Under the pieces are notes generated by a model. It was not told where the DNA came from and did not search any database. It worked only from the letters and a program-made list of their open reading frames with translations. Positions 1-7,406 of a stretch of 9,597 bases of DNA are shown here, piece by piece (the stretch's first letter is position 1; every line of letters starts with the position of its first letter). Made by a program: the position numbers and the translations under genes. This DNA comes from Myxococcales bacterium UBA1238 (GTDB taxonomy: Bacteria > Myxococcota_A > Bradymonadia > UBA7976 > UBA1532), in assembly GCA_002309015.1 (NCBI GenBank), contig DBWM01000003.1:1-9597 (forward strand). The letters are read 5' to 3'.

Positions 1-84
1 TCAGAATCGGTGGTGCTGCCGTCTTCGTCGGTAGTGCTGCCATCAGAATCGGTGGTGCTGCCGTCTTCGTCGGTGGTGCTGCCG
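1..84 (-). repeat. 21-bp tandem repeat encoding a DGSTTD(E/S) heptad
   Basis: Four 21-bp units (1-21, 22-42, 43-63, 64-84) alternate between two variants, so the exact period is 42 bp: units 1 and 3 are identical, and units 2 and 4 differ at two positions. On the coding strand each unit gives seven residues, DGSTTDE or DGSTTDS. The array starts at or before the window edge, so its full length is unknown. It is the low-complexity linker between the EGF-like unit and the expected C-terminal anchor of gene A. Multiples of 21 bp keep the frame, so copy number can change without breaking the gene. Confidence 0.92.
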
Positions 85-1925
85 TCGATTCCGGCGTCGG
101 TGGTGCCGCCATCGAGCGGAGTGGTGTCTTCGACGCAGGACTTACCATCGTCGGCAGGCTTGTAGCCGGTCACGCATTCGGAGCAGGTGGAGTTATGGCC
201 GTCGATTTCGCAGCTGAGCTTGTCCGAAGCGCAGTTGGCGATGGCATCGCAGATGATAGGTTCAAAGGCTGCCGTCAGCGCAAAGGCGCCCATATCGCTT
301 GAGTAGAAGCTTTCGGCAACAACATAATAGGTGCCCGCAGCGAGAGTCTGCTCGATTTGAGAATAAAAATTATCATTTTCGTAAGAGATGTCGTCGTTGT
401 AAGTGATTCCTGTTAGGCTGTTGCAATCACCCGAAAGCAGCCAAAGGAAAGTATCATCGAGCGCGCTTTCTTCATCGCTCCCGCTGTCGGGGCCGGTGGT
501 CAGGGTGACGGTTGCTGGGCCTGAAAGCGTAAACTTAAAGAAGACGTCTCCGCCAGAGTAGCCATAATCGTTGCTCGCATTGACATTATACGTGGCAAAT
601 ACGCCCCCGGCTGAGATGTCAATGGCGGCATTACAAGTGGAGTTACTTGGAGCTTCTGCACAATCGATGAGGCAATTTGCTGCGGTTTCAATGTGGGAAA
701 CAGAGGTGCAGGTACCATCACCGCAAACATGGCAATCTGCGGGGCTGCTTTCAAGATCTTCGCTTGGACTGCAGATGCCATCGCCGTCTTCTGCGCTGGG
801 CATGCAGGCTGAAACCTGGGAGTCACATTTTTCAGCGATGCAATCCCAGTCCAACAAATCCAAAAAACCATCATGCTTCACACAATCGTTTTCTGTATCG
901 TGGGCGCATGTTATAATAGCATCATAAGTTTCTTTAATGGTGCCATCTGCATCGCAGTTGATGCAGGTTTGAGACATGCATTTATAATAATCTAACCCAT
1001 AAGATGCGTAAAGTTCGCAGGTCAATGAGCAATCAGACAAAGGCTTACTGCATTGGTAATATAAACCGCAGCTGCTGGCTTGTTGGGGTGCGCAGTCAAA
1101 AGCACAGTTTTCAGCAGTCTCCAAGTTGGATTCCGAGGTGCAGATACCATCACCGCAAACATGGCAATCTGCAGGACTGCTGCTGGGATCTTCAAAAGGT
1201 CCGCAGAAACCGTCTCCGATTGTACTTGGAATGCAAGCGTCGAACACGGCGCGACAATTTTGATCAATGCATTCGAAATATTCGTCATTCGTCTCGGTGT
1301 TGAGACATTCGTTGGTGTCGAGACATTCGTACAGGGTATTAAACGTTGAAGCGATGGTGTCATCGTTGGGGGTGCAAGACGTACTTCCACTTGTGAGACA
1401 ACTATAATACTTTAAGCAACTGGTTTGTTTGTTACAGAAATCAGCGCAAAGCGCATCGCATGACTCCCGGAAGTTCGTGTATTGTTCCGTAGTGAAGCTA
1501 CAAGTGTTGTAACTGTCGCACTCTCCTCCGCAAGCAGCTGCTCCTTCGTCATTGTTGCAATCGAGCCAGCAATAGGCGAGCCCACTATCATCGTCTTTAA
1601 ATTTCCAACATTGGGCATTTGCGGGACAATGCGTAGTGTCAATAGCACTCGTAGAACTCTCTGGTAGACCGTCATCCCACTCACATGCGCCTTCAAACAC
1701 CTGCAAGCAGACGCCGGAATAACACACACCGTGGGTGCCCAGAGTATTGTCTCCTGCGCAGTCTGCGTCGCAGGAGCAGGTGCCGCCCAGGCCGGAAAGC
1801 ACGTCTTTGAAGATCGCCTGTTCGCCCTTTTCTACTGCGGGAGAAGGGGATTGGGTGTCTTCGTCACAGGACATCATCAGGCTCGCAGCGGCGAGCGCTA
1901 GGATCGAAACGTGGGATTTGCGCAT
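1..1925 (-). CDS. Cys-rich surface lipoprotein with PPC-like domain (gene A, partial, C-terminus outside window)
   Basis: The ATG at 1925-1923 follows a strong Shine-Dalgarno (AAAGGAG, 6-nt spacer to GGAG) and opens a frame that stays open to base 1, giving about 641 residues with the 3' end missing. It begins MRKSHVSILALAAASLMMSC, a short basic then hydrophobic signal ending in a lipobox-like Cys at residue 20, so a lipid-anchored exported protein is likely. A Cys-rich head (about 50-140) is followed by two related Cys-rich modules (about 155-278 and 285-421), each closing with a DCHVCGDG.C...E....C..DC motif. A PPC-like beta-sandwich follows (about 430-553; landmarks DVFFKFTLSGPATVTLTTGPDS and AAGTYYVVAES), then one EGF-like CxxC...GYKPADDGKSC unit and a Thr/Asp/Ser heptad repeat reaching the window edge. 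It is a paralog of genes B and C. A MYXO-CTERM-like tail is expected beyond the window but not seen. Function is unknown; adhesion or surface binding is a guess. Confidence 0.9.
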   Translation of the reverse strand, partial: MRKSHVSILALAAASLMMSCDEDTQSPSPAVEKGEQAIFKDVLSGLGGTCSCDADCAGDNTLGTHGVCYSGVCLQVFEGACEWDDGLPESSTSAIDTTHCPANAQCWKFKDDDSGLAYCWLDCNNDEGAAACGGECDSYNTCSFTTEQYTNFRESCDALCADFCNKQTSCLKYYSCLTSGSTSCTPNDDTIASTFNTLYECLDTNECLNTETNDEYFECIDQNCRAVFDACIPSTIGDGFCGPFEDPSSSPADCHVCGDGICTSESNLETAENCAFDCAPQQASSCGLYYQCSKPLSDCSLTCELYASYGLDYYKCMSQTCINCDADGTIKETYDAIITCAHDTENDCVKHDGFLDLLDWDCIAEKCDSQVSACMPSAEDGDGICSPSEDLESSPADCHVCGDGTCTSVSHIETAANCLIDCAEAPSNSTCNAAIDISAGGVFATYNVNASNDYGYSGGDVFFKFTLSGPATVTLTTGPDSGSDEESALDDTFLWLLSGDCNSLTGITYNDDISYENDNFYSQIEQTLAAGTYYVVAESFYSSDMGAFALTAAFEPIICDAIANCASDKLSCEIDGHNSTCSECVTGYKPADDGKSCVEDTTPLDGGTTDAGIDGSTTDEDGSTTDSDGSTTDEDGSTTDS

Positions 1926-1928
1926 CGG

Positions 1929-1936
1929 AAACTCCT
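1929..1936 (-). promoter_or_regulatory. Shine-Dalgarno of gene A
   Basis: Read on the minus strand, TAAAGGAG lies six bases before the ATG at 1925-1923. It is the strongest ribosome binding site in the window and fixes the gene A start just before the signal peptide. Confidence 0.8.
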
Positions 1937-1956
1937 TTAAAAGATTCGCGCATCGT

Positions 1957-1976
1957 GCTCTTTGGGGCCAAAGAGC
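1957..1976. promoter_or_regulatory. Inverted repeat in the 5' leader of gene A
   Basis: GCTCTTTGG and CCAAAGAGC form a perfect 9-bp inverted repeat with only two bases between (or 8 bp with a 4-base loop), ending about 32 bp upstream of the gene A start. No T-run follows on either strand, so it is not an intrinsic terminator. It could be an RNA hairpin in the leader that affects translation or mRNA stability, or an operator for a dimeric regulator. The role is inferred; only the symmetry is seen. Confidence 0.45.
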
Positions 1977-1998
1977 TCAACAAAAGGCACATTTTGAG

Positions 1999-2028
1999 GA
2001 TATATCAAATAAACTTCGCGTTTTGCAA
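1999..2028 (-). promoter_or_regulatory. Candidate sigma-70-type promoter for gene A
   Basis: On the minus strand TTGCAA (2028-2023) and TATATC (2004-1999) are separated by 18 bp in an AT-rich stretch. Transcription would start near 1990 and include the leader hairpin. The hexamers match the consensus only partly, and the call rests on position and local AT-richness. Confidence 0.35.
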
Positions 2029-2310
2029 TCTTTTTGAATGTGCGGTGACGATTTTTTACTCATCCAGCGTTTTTGCCTGCAGTGACAGGCGTTGAACGGG
2101 CGCGCCGGATCATTGCGGGCATGGGGCGTGAAGGCGACGAAAGCTTCATGCGGTGCAAAAAAATCGGGATGGATTGAAGAAAGCGGTCATCAAGCGGGAT
2201 GGCTTGCATGCTCCTCTGGATCGAGAATCGGTCGAGCATCCATTACGCGATATTGATCTGTAACTCGTGGATTTTTAAAGGCTTTTTATGAGGCGGGAGG
2301 GGATGGGGGA

Positions 2311-4521
2311 TTACTTGCGGCGGCGGCGGATCGCCAGCAGGGGGAGGGCGAGGAGAGCGAGGAAGGAGCTGGAGGATCTGCCGGGGATGGCGCTGCAAGC
2401 GCTCTCTCCACCGACCCTGTAATTGGGCATGTCTGCGTCCTCATCATCGGTGGTTGCGTCGTACCTTACCCTCCCGCTGTCGCTGCGGCCGGAGCCGGAA
2501 TCTCTGGCTCCGGAGTCACTGATGCTGCCATCGGTCCCGGTGCCGCCGTCGCGGGGGATGTCGTCGCCGGCGGAGCAGGCGGAGCCGTCATCGTTTGGGT
2601 TGTAGCCCTCATCGCAGGCGGAGCATTGGGAGTGATGGCCGTCCTTATCGCAGGTGAGGCCGTTTGCAGCGCAATGTTCGATGGGGTCGCAGGGGATGGG
2701 TTCGCAGGCGGAGCCGTCATCGTTTGGGGTATAGCCCTCTTCGCAGGCACGGCAAACGGAGTCGCTGCCGGTGCTGCAGATGATCTGATCCTCAATGCAG
2801 TTCGCGATGGTCGTACAGGCGGCGCAACCCCGGTTGAGCTGATATTGACCTGCCGGACAACCAAAGCGGACGTTCAATGTAAAGGTGCCTTCAGAGGATG
2901 CATAATGGCTTTCAACGACCACGTAATAGACGCCCGCTTCGAGATACAGCTGGAGCTGAGAATAAGTGCCGGTACCAAAATCGTCATTGGAAGCGATAAC
3001 GGTTGAATCTGTGAGATGCTCACAATCTCCGGAGATCACCCAAAGCATGGTATCGGTGAGTCTGCCTGACATCTGGTTGCTGTCCGGGCCTGTGGTCAGC
3101 GTGACGATGGTCGGTTCTGTGAGCTCAAACGTAAAGAAGACGTCGTTGCCGGGGAGACCCGTGTAATGGTCGCCTGATGCAAAGTTATAAGAGGGGTAGT
3201 CGCCGCCTGCAGAGACATCGATCGCGCCATTACAGGTCGAATGGGCAGGTCCGTCTTCCGCGCAATCCAGCGCACAGTTGGCTACGGTCTCATGAGGGGT
3301 GGTGCAGATGCTGTCACCACAAACATGGCAATCTGCGGGACTGGTTTCCAGCGTTTCGTTTGGGCTGCAAACGTGATCTCCGTCTTCAGCCGTTGGAATG
3401 CACTCTGTCAGCTCAGGCTCACAGTGGGTGGCGATGCAGCTCCAGTCGATAGCGTGGTCGGAGCTGACGCAATTGTTGGTTGCGTCTTCCCCGCAGGTCA
3501 GCATGGCCTGGTATTTTGCCTGCTCTTCAGCATTGGCACCGCAGGCAACGCAGTATCTTGAAATGCATTCGTAATAAGCTGCGGTTGATGCATAATATGT
3601 GATGTATTCACAGGTGCTTAAGCAGCGATCGTTCCTCTTATTGCATTCGTAGTACAAGCCGCAGGTTGCAGCGATTTGAGGGGCGCAGTCGTAAGCGCAG
3701 TTTTCCGGAGTCTCTACGGAGTCCGTGCAGAGGCTGTCGCCGCAAATATGGCAGTCACGGGCACTGTTTTCCAGAGTCTCAAAGGGGCCGCAGTAACCGT
3801 CTTCAGGTATGCTTGGGACGCAGGTATCCACCTCATTGCGGCAATGTTGATCGATGCAGTCGAGGTAGGCGTCGTGGCTTTCAGCGTCGCTGCAATGCTC
3901 TTTGATACAGCCGGTCATCGCATCGTAGAGCGAAGCGATCTGTTCATCATTGGGGATGCAATAAGTCTCGGCAATGCTGTCATAATAGTTGACGCAAAGG
4001 TAGTAATCCAAACAACTGTTTTGCTTGTTGCAGAAAGAGGCGCAGTTGGCATCGCAGGAGGCGGTAAAGTCATTGCTTTGAGCCTGAGTGGCAAGGCAGA
4101 CGCCTTTGCGATCACATGCACCCCCGCATGCGGCTTCTCCCTCAGGAGTGGTGCAGTCGAGCAAACAGTACGAGCGGTGGCTGGTGTCGCCTTCAAACCC
4201 CCTGCATTGGGCATTCGCAGGGCAATGGGTGCTGTCGGTGGCTCTAAGGGATTGGTCGCTGCTATCCCACTGACATGAGCCTTCAAAGGCCTGCAGGCAA
4301 ACGCCGTAATAACAGACGCCCGAGAGTGTGGTGTCACCGATGACATCTCCAGCGCAGTCGGCGTCGCAGTCGCAGGTGCCACCTAAGGCGACGCTTCCAG
4401 CTATCGTATCTTTCAGCAAACTCTGTTCTCCCTGAGCCATTGCGGGAGAGGGAGTTGCGTTTTGATTACAAGAAAGCGTCAAGCTTGCTGCTGCGAGAAC
4501 CCATACGAGGATTTTGTTCAT
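2311..4521 (-). CDS. Cys-rich lipoprotein with PPC-like domain, two EGF-like units and MYXO-CTERM-like tail (gene B)
   Basis: A full-length protein of 736 residues. Two ATGs are adjacent (4524, 4521); the second is 6 nt from GGAG, as in gene A, so I chose it. The N-terminus MNKILVWVLAAASLTLSC is a signal peptide with a lipobox Cys. Residue numbers below count from the first ATG. Order: Cys-rich head (51-143), module 1 (157-280), module 2 (288-421), PPC-like beta-sandwich (431-554), two EGF-like units ending GYTPNDDGSAC and GYNPNDDGSAC (556-650), an Asp/Ser/Gly linker (about 651-708), then ACSAIPGRSSSSFLALL, a short hydrophobic helix and a final RRRRK. Roughly 66 Cys (9%) imply an extracytoplasmic, disulfide-bonded protein. 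The C-terminal signal resembles MYXO-CTERM, which in that family leads to processing and surface anchoring. The ligand or role is not recognisable. Confidence 0.93.
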   Translation of the reverse strand: MNKILVWVLAAASLTLSCNQNATPSPAMAQGEQSLLKDTIAGSVALGGTCDCDADCAGDVIGDTTLSGVCYYGVCLQAFEGSCQWDSSDQSLRATDSTHCPANAQCRGFEGDTSHRSYCLLDCTTPEGEAACGGACDRKGVCLATQAQSNDFTASCDANCASFCNKQNSCLDYYLCVNYYDSIAETYCIPNDEQIASLYDAMTGCIKEHCSDAESHDAYLDCIDQHCRNEVDTCVPSIPEDGYCGPFETLENSARDCHICGDSLCTDSVETPENCAYDCAPQIAATCGLYYECNKRNDRCLSTCEYITYYASTAAYYECISRYCVACGANAEEQAKYQAMLTCGEDATNNCVSSDHAIDWSCIATHCEPELTECIPTAEDGDHVCSPNETLETSPADCHVCGDSICTTPHETVANCALDCAEDGPAHSTCNGAIDVSAGGDYPSYNFASGDHYTGLPGNDVFFTFELTEPTIVTLTTGPDSNQMSGRLTDTMLWVISGDCEHLTDSTVIASNDDFGTGTYSQLQLYLEAGVYYVVVESHYASSEGTFTLNVRFGCPAGQYQLNRGCAACTTIANCIEDQIICSTGSDSVCRACEEGYTPNDDGSACEPIPCDPIEHCAANGLTCDKDGHHSQCSACDEGYNPNDDGSACSAGDDIPRDGGTGTDGSISDSGARDSGSGRSDSGRVRYDATTDDEDADMPNYRVGGESACSAIPGRSSSSFLALLALPLLAIRRRRK

Positions 4522-5185
4522 CATAAACTCCGTTCATAATCACGGCCTTGCGCTTCAGACATGAAACACAACACCGAAATCAGTTTAACGCATTATCAGG
4601 CCATGACCATTTTTCTTACGCCTTTTGGCGTATGATTTCGCGGGATTACGTCCATCCGGAATGCCCGGATGCTTTCAGGCGATGTTGCCCATGGTGAGCA
4701 GCTTCCGGATGTATTCCGTGAAAAACGTCGTCGATGCACAGATGGATGGATCCTGAATGGTGTATCGCCTCGGCCGACGATCAAATCCGCATTGAAGTCT
4801 TCAAAACAGGCGTGCCGGATGCTGTCCAGTGTGATGTCATCATCCATCAGCGCGTAGGCGATGCGTTTCTGATACAAAGAAGGCTTCATTTGTGCATCCC
4901 ATATGAGTTAATAGATGATGAAAATGTACATCAACGCGTGCGGGATGCGTTTACGATACATTCAGACCCCGATCTGCGCGTCGCGATTGAGTTTGATGAT
5001 GCTTCTCTCTTCTATTTGAGCGTCGCTGACGCGATTTTTCATGCTCGGTGGTTCAAATCTGAAGCAGCGTGGAGAGAAAATGATACAGTCAGTTGCAATA
5101 TGCAAGCGTTTGATTCAGCTCGCCTGCATATGGAGGCTGCGATCTTTCGCGTGAGCGATGCGGTGAGGGGTATTTGGAGGGATGA
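4522..5185. other. Intergenic region between genes C and B
   Basis: This 664-bp spacer is the largest in the window. It holds the gene B leader, a perfect 6-bp inverted repeat with a TTTT loop (TACGCC 4617-4622, GGCGTA 4627-4632; no T-run follows on either strand), and the 42-bp periodic array described separately. TGATAAT near 4596-4602 on the minus strand could be a -10 element for gene B, but no good -35 accompanies it. Two open frames here (4596-4889 minus, 4734-5258 plus) look like by-products of the periodic array, because the period is a multiple of three. Confidence 0.6.
4528..4531 (-). promoter_or_regulatory. Shine-Dalgarno of gene B deciding between two adjacent ATGs
   Basis: GGAG is followed by TTT ATG ATG. 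Spacing is 3 nt to the first ATG and 6 nt to the second. The same 6-nt spacing is seen in gene A, which favours the second ATG (4521-4519). Confidence 0.65.
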
Positions 5186-5192
5186 TCACTTG
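4727..5192. repeat. Degenerate tandem array with 42-bp period
   Basis: A weakly conserved core of about 15 bp, roughly GTGCGGGATGCGTTT, recurs at 4727, 4770, 4812, 4854, 4896, 4938, 4980, 5022, 5064, 5106 and 5151, i.e. every 42 bp with one 43-bp and one 45-bp step. The best pair is 4845-4876 against 4929-4960 (84 bp apart), matching at 26 of 32 positions. The core is frequently preceded by GC or CGC. Read on the plus strand it gives V-x-D-A-[F/I/V] every 14 residues (VPDAV, VGDAF, VRDAF, VADAI, VSDAV); on the minus strand it gives R-I-x-H/Y-A. The last unit runs into the 3' end of gene C. Weaker units may extend down to about 4638. Its origin is unknown: a noncoding satellite-like repeat or a decayed repeat-protein gene. 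Confidence 0.6.
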
Positions 5193-7273
5193 CGTAAACG
5201 GCGGCGGATCGCGATCAGGGGGAGGGTAAGGAGGGCGAGGAAGCTGCCTGAAGATTGACCGGGGATGGCGCTGCAACCGTCGTCGCTGCCGGAATCCTCA
5301 TCACCTGCATCGATTTCGGCGTCGGCGGCAGGGGTGACATGGCTGTCAGAGCTGCCATCTTCATTGGAGGATGCATCTGCACTCGCGTCGTTCATTGAGG
5401 CGTCGCTCGTGCTGCCATCTTCCTCTGAGGCATCGGCTTCACCAGAGGCGTCGGCGTCGGTCTCTGCGGCATCTGTGGGATCGGTTTCGGCGTCACTGTT
5501 GCCGGCATCGCTCACTTCGCTATCGATTTCACCCGCATCGCCTGCATCGGATTCACCTGCATCGGTTTCGATCACCTGTCCGGCGCCCCCTAAATCGACG
5601 GTTAAGGCAAAGGTTCCTTCCCGGGGCGAGCTCGAACTGAATTCGCTTTCGACCACGACGTAATAGCTGCCTGCAGAAAGGGCCTTCCTGATGCGCGAAT
5701 AAGCGTTCGGGAAGTCGATGTCATCATGCTCTGCGAGCTTGTTTAACGCGTCGCAGCTGCCATCCAGCAGGTAAAGCTTGGTGTCGGTGAGCGCGTTGCC
5801 TGCATCGATGGAGCTATCGGGACCCGTGGTGAGCGTGACGGTTGCATTGCGGACAAGGGTGAACTTAAAGAAAACGTCGCTTCCGGGCCCGCCCACATAG
5901 TTGTTGCCTGCATTCAGGTTATGCGCGGCGAATACGCCCTCTGCCGAAACATCGATGGCGCCCTCGCAGGTTGCGTTGACGGGCGCAGTCTTGCTGCAAT
6001 CGATCGGGCAGGATGCATCGTTCTCATAAGCTTCGGTGCATAAACCATCGCCGCATGCGTGACAGTCTTCTGCGCAGCTGGATACATTCTCGGTGAATGC
6101 GCAATATCCATCTCCGCAGGTAAAGCAGGCGCTCACCGCATCTGCACATTTTTCATTGGTGCATGCGCTCAGCTCTTCGCGTTCGAGTGCATAGGCGCAG
6201 TTCTGTTCGATGCAGGCGTCGACGGCGCCGGAATTTTGTACGATCTCATCGCTGGCCCTGCAGGTGACGCAGAAATAAGCTTCACAGGCTTCGATGCTTG
6301 CAAAGGACATGCGATCATATTGGTCCTGACAGTTGAGGCAGTACGACTGGTCAACCCCTAAATCATGCCGGATGTCGCATGCGTAGTAAGCGCCACAGCT
6401 GTTGGCGGTGATCTCGGTCAGTCCGCAGTCAAACCTGCAGCTTTCAGCGGTCTCATAACCTTCGTTGCAGACGCCGTCGCCGCATAGATGGCAGTCTGCA
6501 GGGCTCGTGAGGGCAGACTCGAAGGGTCCGCAATATTGATCACCCGCAACGCTGGGCATGCAGGTATCGATCACCGTACGGCAGTGGGTATTGATACAGC
6601 TGAGCAGAGCGACTTCATCACCTTCGATGTTGCTGCAATGCGCGTCGCGGCAGCTCGTATAGGCCTCATAATCAGCGGTGATCTGCTCGCTCAATGCGAC
6701 GCAATGTTCTTCGATGCATGCCTGAGCGCTCTCGGGATTGCTGTAAAAGCCTTCGCAATCTTTTGTGCAGGCGTCGAGCTTGGCGCAACTGTTGATCAAC
6801 CAATGGCTGCAGGACGACGCGCATGTGCGATCACACCATTCGGAGGATGCGTCGCTCTCTACGCAAGCGTTGTCTTCATCGCATTCACCATCGCATTGGT
6901 CAGACGCGACGCAGTCCAGATAGCAAAAAGCCTGGGTTGCACCATTCCAGCATTGCGTTCCTTCGGGGCAACCTTCCGATGTGCCTTCCTCGGGACATTC
7001 TTCGACACCGATGATGCTTAAAAGACAGATGCCCTGCTCGCAGTAACCTTTGTATTGGGGACCGGTATCGGCACAGTCGCTGTCGCAGGCGCAGGCCTGA
7101 CCAGGTTGTTTGAGCGTGGCGGATGCCTCTGATGCCGCGTTTCCTCCCCTGAGCGCGTATGCGCTGTGGTCTGCAGGGGCCGTTGATGGGGAGAGAGGAG
7201 CGTCGTCGTTGCATGAACTCGTGAAGCTTGCAGCGGTGATGAGCAGGAGAGATGAGATTTTTGAGTTTATCAT
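5186..7273 (-). CDS. Cys-rich lipoprotein with PPC-like domain, acidic linker and MYXO-CTERM-like tail (gene C)
   Basis: A protein of 695 residues from the ATG at 7273. The frame is open further, with an ATG at 7363, but the internal start puts the signal MINSKISSLLLITAASFTSSC at the N-terminus, which the 30 extra residues would spoil. A modest GGGA lies upstream. Order: lipobox Cys 21, Cys-rich head (61-137), module 1 (147-283) and a shorter module 2 (293-426), each with CGDG.C...E....C..DC, PPC-like beta-sandwich (436-562; DVFFKFTL, TLTTGPDS, SAGSYYVVVES), a long Asp/Ala/Ser-rich acidic linker (about 565-665), then GCSAIPGQSSGSFLALL, a hydrophobic stretch and RRRLRK. Unlike A and B it has no EGF-like unit. 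It is a paralog of both, and its sorting tail is almost the same as gene B's. Likely a cell-surface protein; specific function unknown. Confidence 0.92.
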   Translation of the reverse strand: MINSKISSLLLITAASFTSSCNDDAPLSPSTAPADHSAYALRGGNAASEASATLKQPGQACACDSDCADTGPQYKGYCEQGICLLSIIGVEECPEEGTSEGCPEGTQCWNGATQAFCYLDCVASDQCDGECDEDNACVESDASSEWCDRTCASSCSHWLINSCAKLDACTKDCEGFYSNPESAQACIEEHCVALSEQITADYEAYTSCRDAHCSNIEGDEVALLSCINTHCRTVIDTCMPSVAGDQYCGPFESALTSPADCHLCGDGVCNEGYETAESCRFDCGLTEITANSCGAYYACDIRHDLGVDQSYCLNCQDQYDRMSFASIEACEAYFCVTCRASDEIVQNSGAVDACIEQNCAYALEREELSACTNEKCADAVSACFTCGDGYCAFTENVSSCAEDCHACGDGLCTEAYENDASCPIDCSKTAPVNATCEGAIDVSAEGVFAAHNLNAGNNYVGGPGSDVFFKFTLVRNATVTLTTGPDSSIDAGNALTDTKLYLLDGSCDALNKLAEHDDIDFPNAYSRIRKALSAGSYYVVVESEFSSSSPREGTFALTVDLGGAGQVIETDAGESDAGDAGEIDSEVSDAGNSDAETDPTDAAETDADASGEADASEEDGSTSDASMNDASADASSNEDGSSDSHVTPAADAEIDAGDEDSGSDDGCSAIPGQSSGSFLALLTLPLIAIRRRLRK

Positions 7274-7388
7274 GGGGATTCCCTGGCTTCGGGGTTGCGA
7301 TTTTTTTGCAAGACTGCGGATTTGAGGCGCAAAAAGCAAGGCTGTCGGGGCAGTGAGGGGCATGCAGCCGGATTGGGCGTCATCGCGG

Positions 7389-7406
7389 ATGTTTCACGTG
7401 AAACAT
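7389..7406. other. parS: parS-like ParB-binding palindrome (site 1)
   Basis: ATGTTTCACGTGAAACAT is a perfect 18-bp palindrome containing TGTTTCACGTGAAACA, the consensus chromosomal parS sequence bound by ParB in many bacteria. Its last base is the last base of the stop codon of the FGE-like gene, and it sits in the 132-bp gap before gene C. An identical copy lies at 8933-8950. parS function (ParB loading, origin segregation) is known for the motif; activity here is inferred. Confidence 0.85.

Larger units (their letters stand above)
1926..2310. other. Intergenic region between genes B and A
   Basis: This 385-bp spacer holds the promoter, leader hairpin and ribosome binding site of gene A at its low end. 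A small inverted repeat (GCCTG 2075-2079, CAGGC 2086-2090) has no T-run after it. Just past the gene B stop the transcript would read C-rich and G-poor (complement of the G-runs at 2290-2310), which could suit Rho-dependent termination, but I see no intrinsic terminator. I find no convincing gene, tRNA or mobile element here. Confidence 0.6.

Noticed and set aside
1..1730. CRISPR-like look of repeated ATGGCAATCTGC blocks
   Set aside because: The spacing is irregular and the blocks encode the conserved Cys-rich motif in frame, so they are protein modules.
2290..2310. G-rich run that might form a G-quadruplex
   Set aside because: The four G-runs are unequal and one has only two bases; I note it only as a C-rich transcript end for gene B.
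3676..4278. Plus-strand open frame of 200 residues
   Set aside because: It is antisense to the Cys-rich region of gene B, whose Cys and Asp codons leave few stops on the opposite strand.
4596..4889. Minus-strand open frame of 97 residues in the same spacer
   Set aside because: It covers only part of the periodic array and runs through the hairpin at 4617-4632, with no recognisable domain. Upstream units in the same phase are interrupted by stops.
4734..5258. Plus-strand open frame of 174 residues with V-x-D-A-[F/I/V] repeats
   Set aside because: No ribosome binding site, no recognised domain, and its end overlaps the conserved C-terminal coding end of gene C on the other strand. The open frame follows from the 42-bp period, so I list the DNA as a repeat and not as a gene.
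7274..7363. Upstream start for gene C at 7363
   Set aside because: It adds 30 residues ahead of a clear lipoprotein signal peptide, which would bury the signal.
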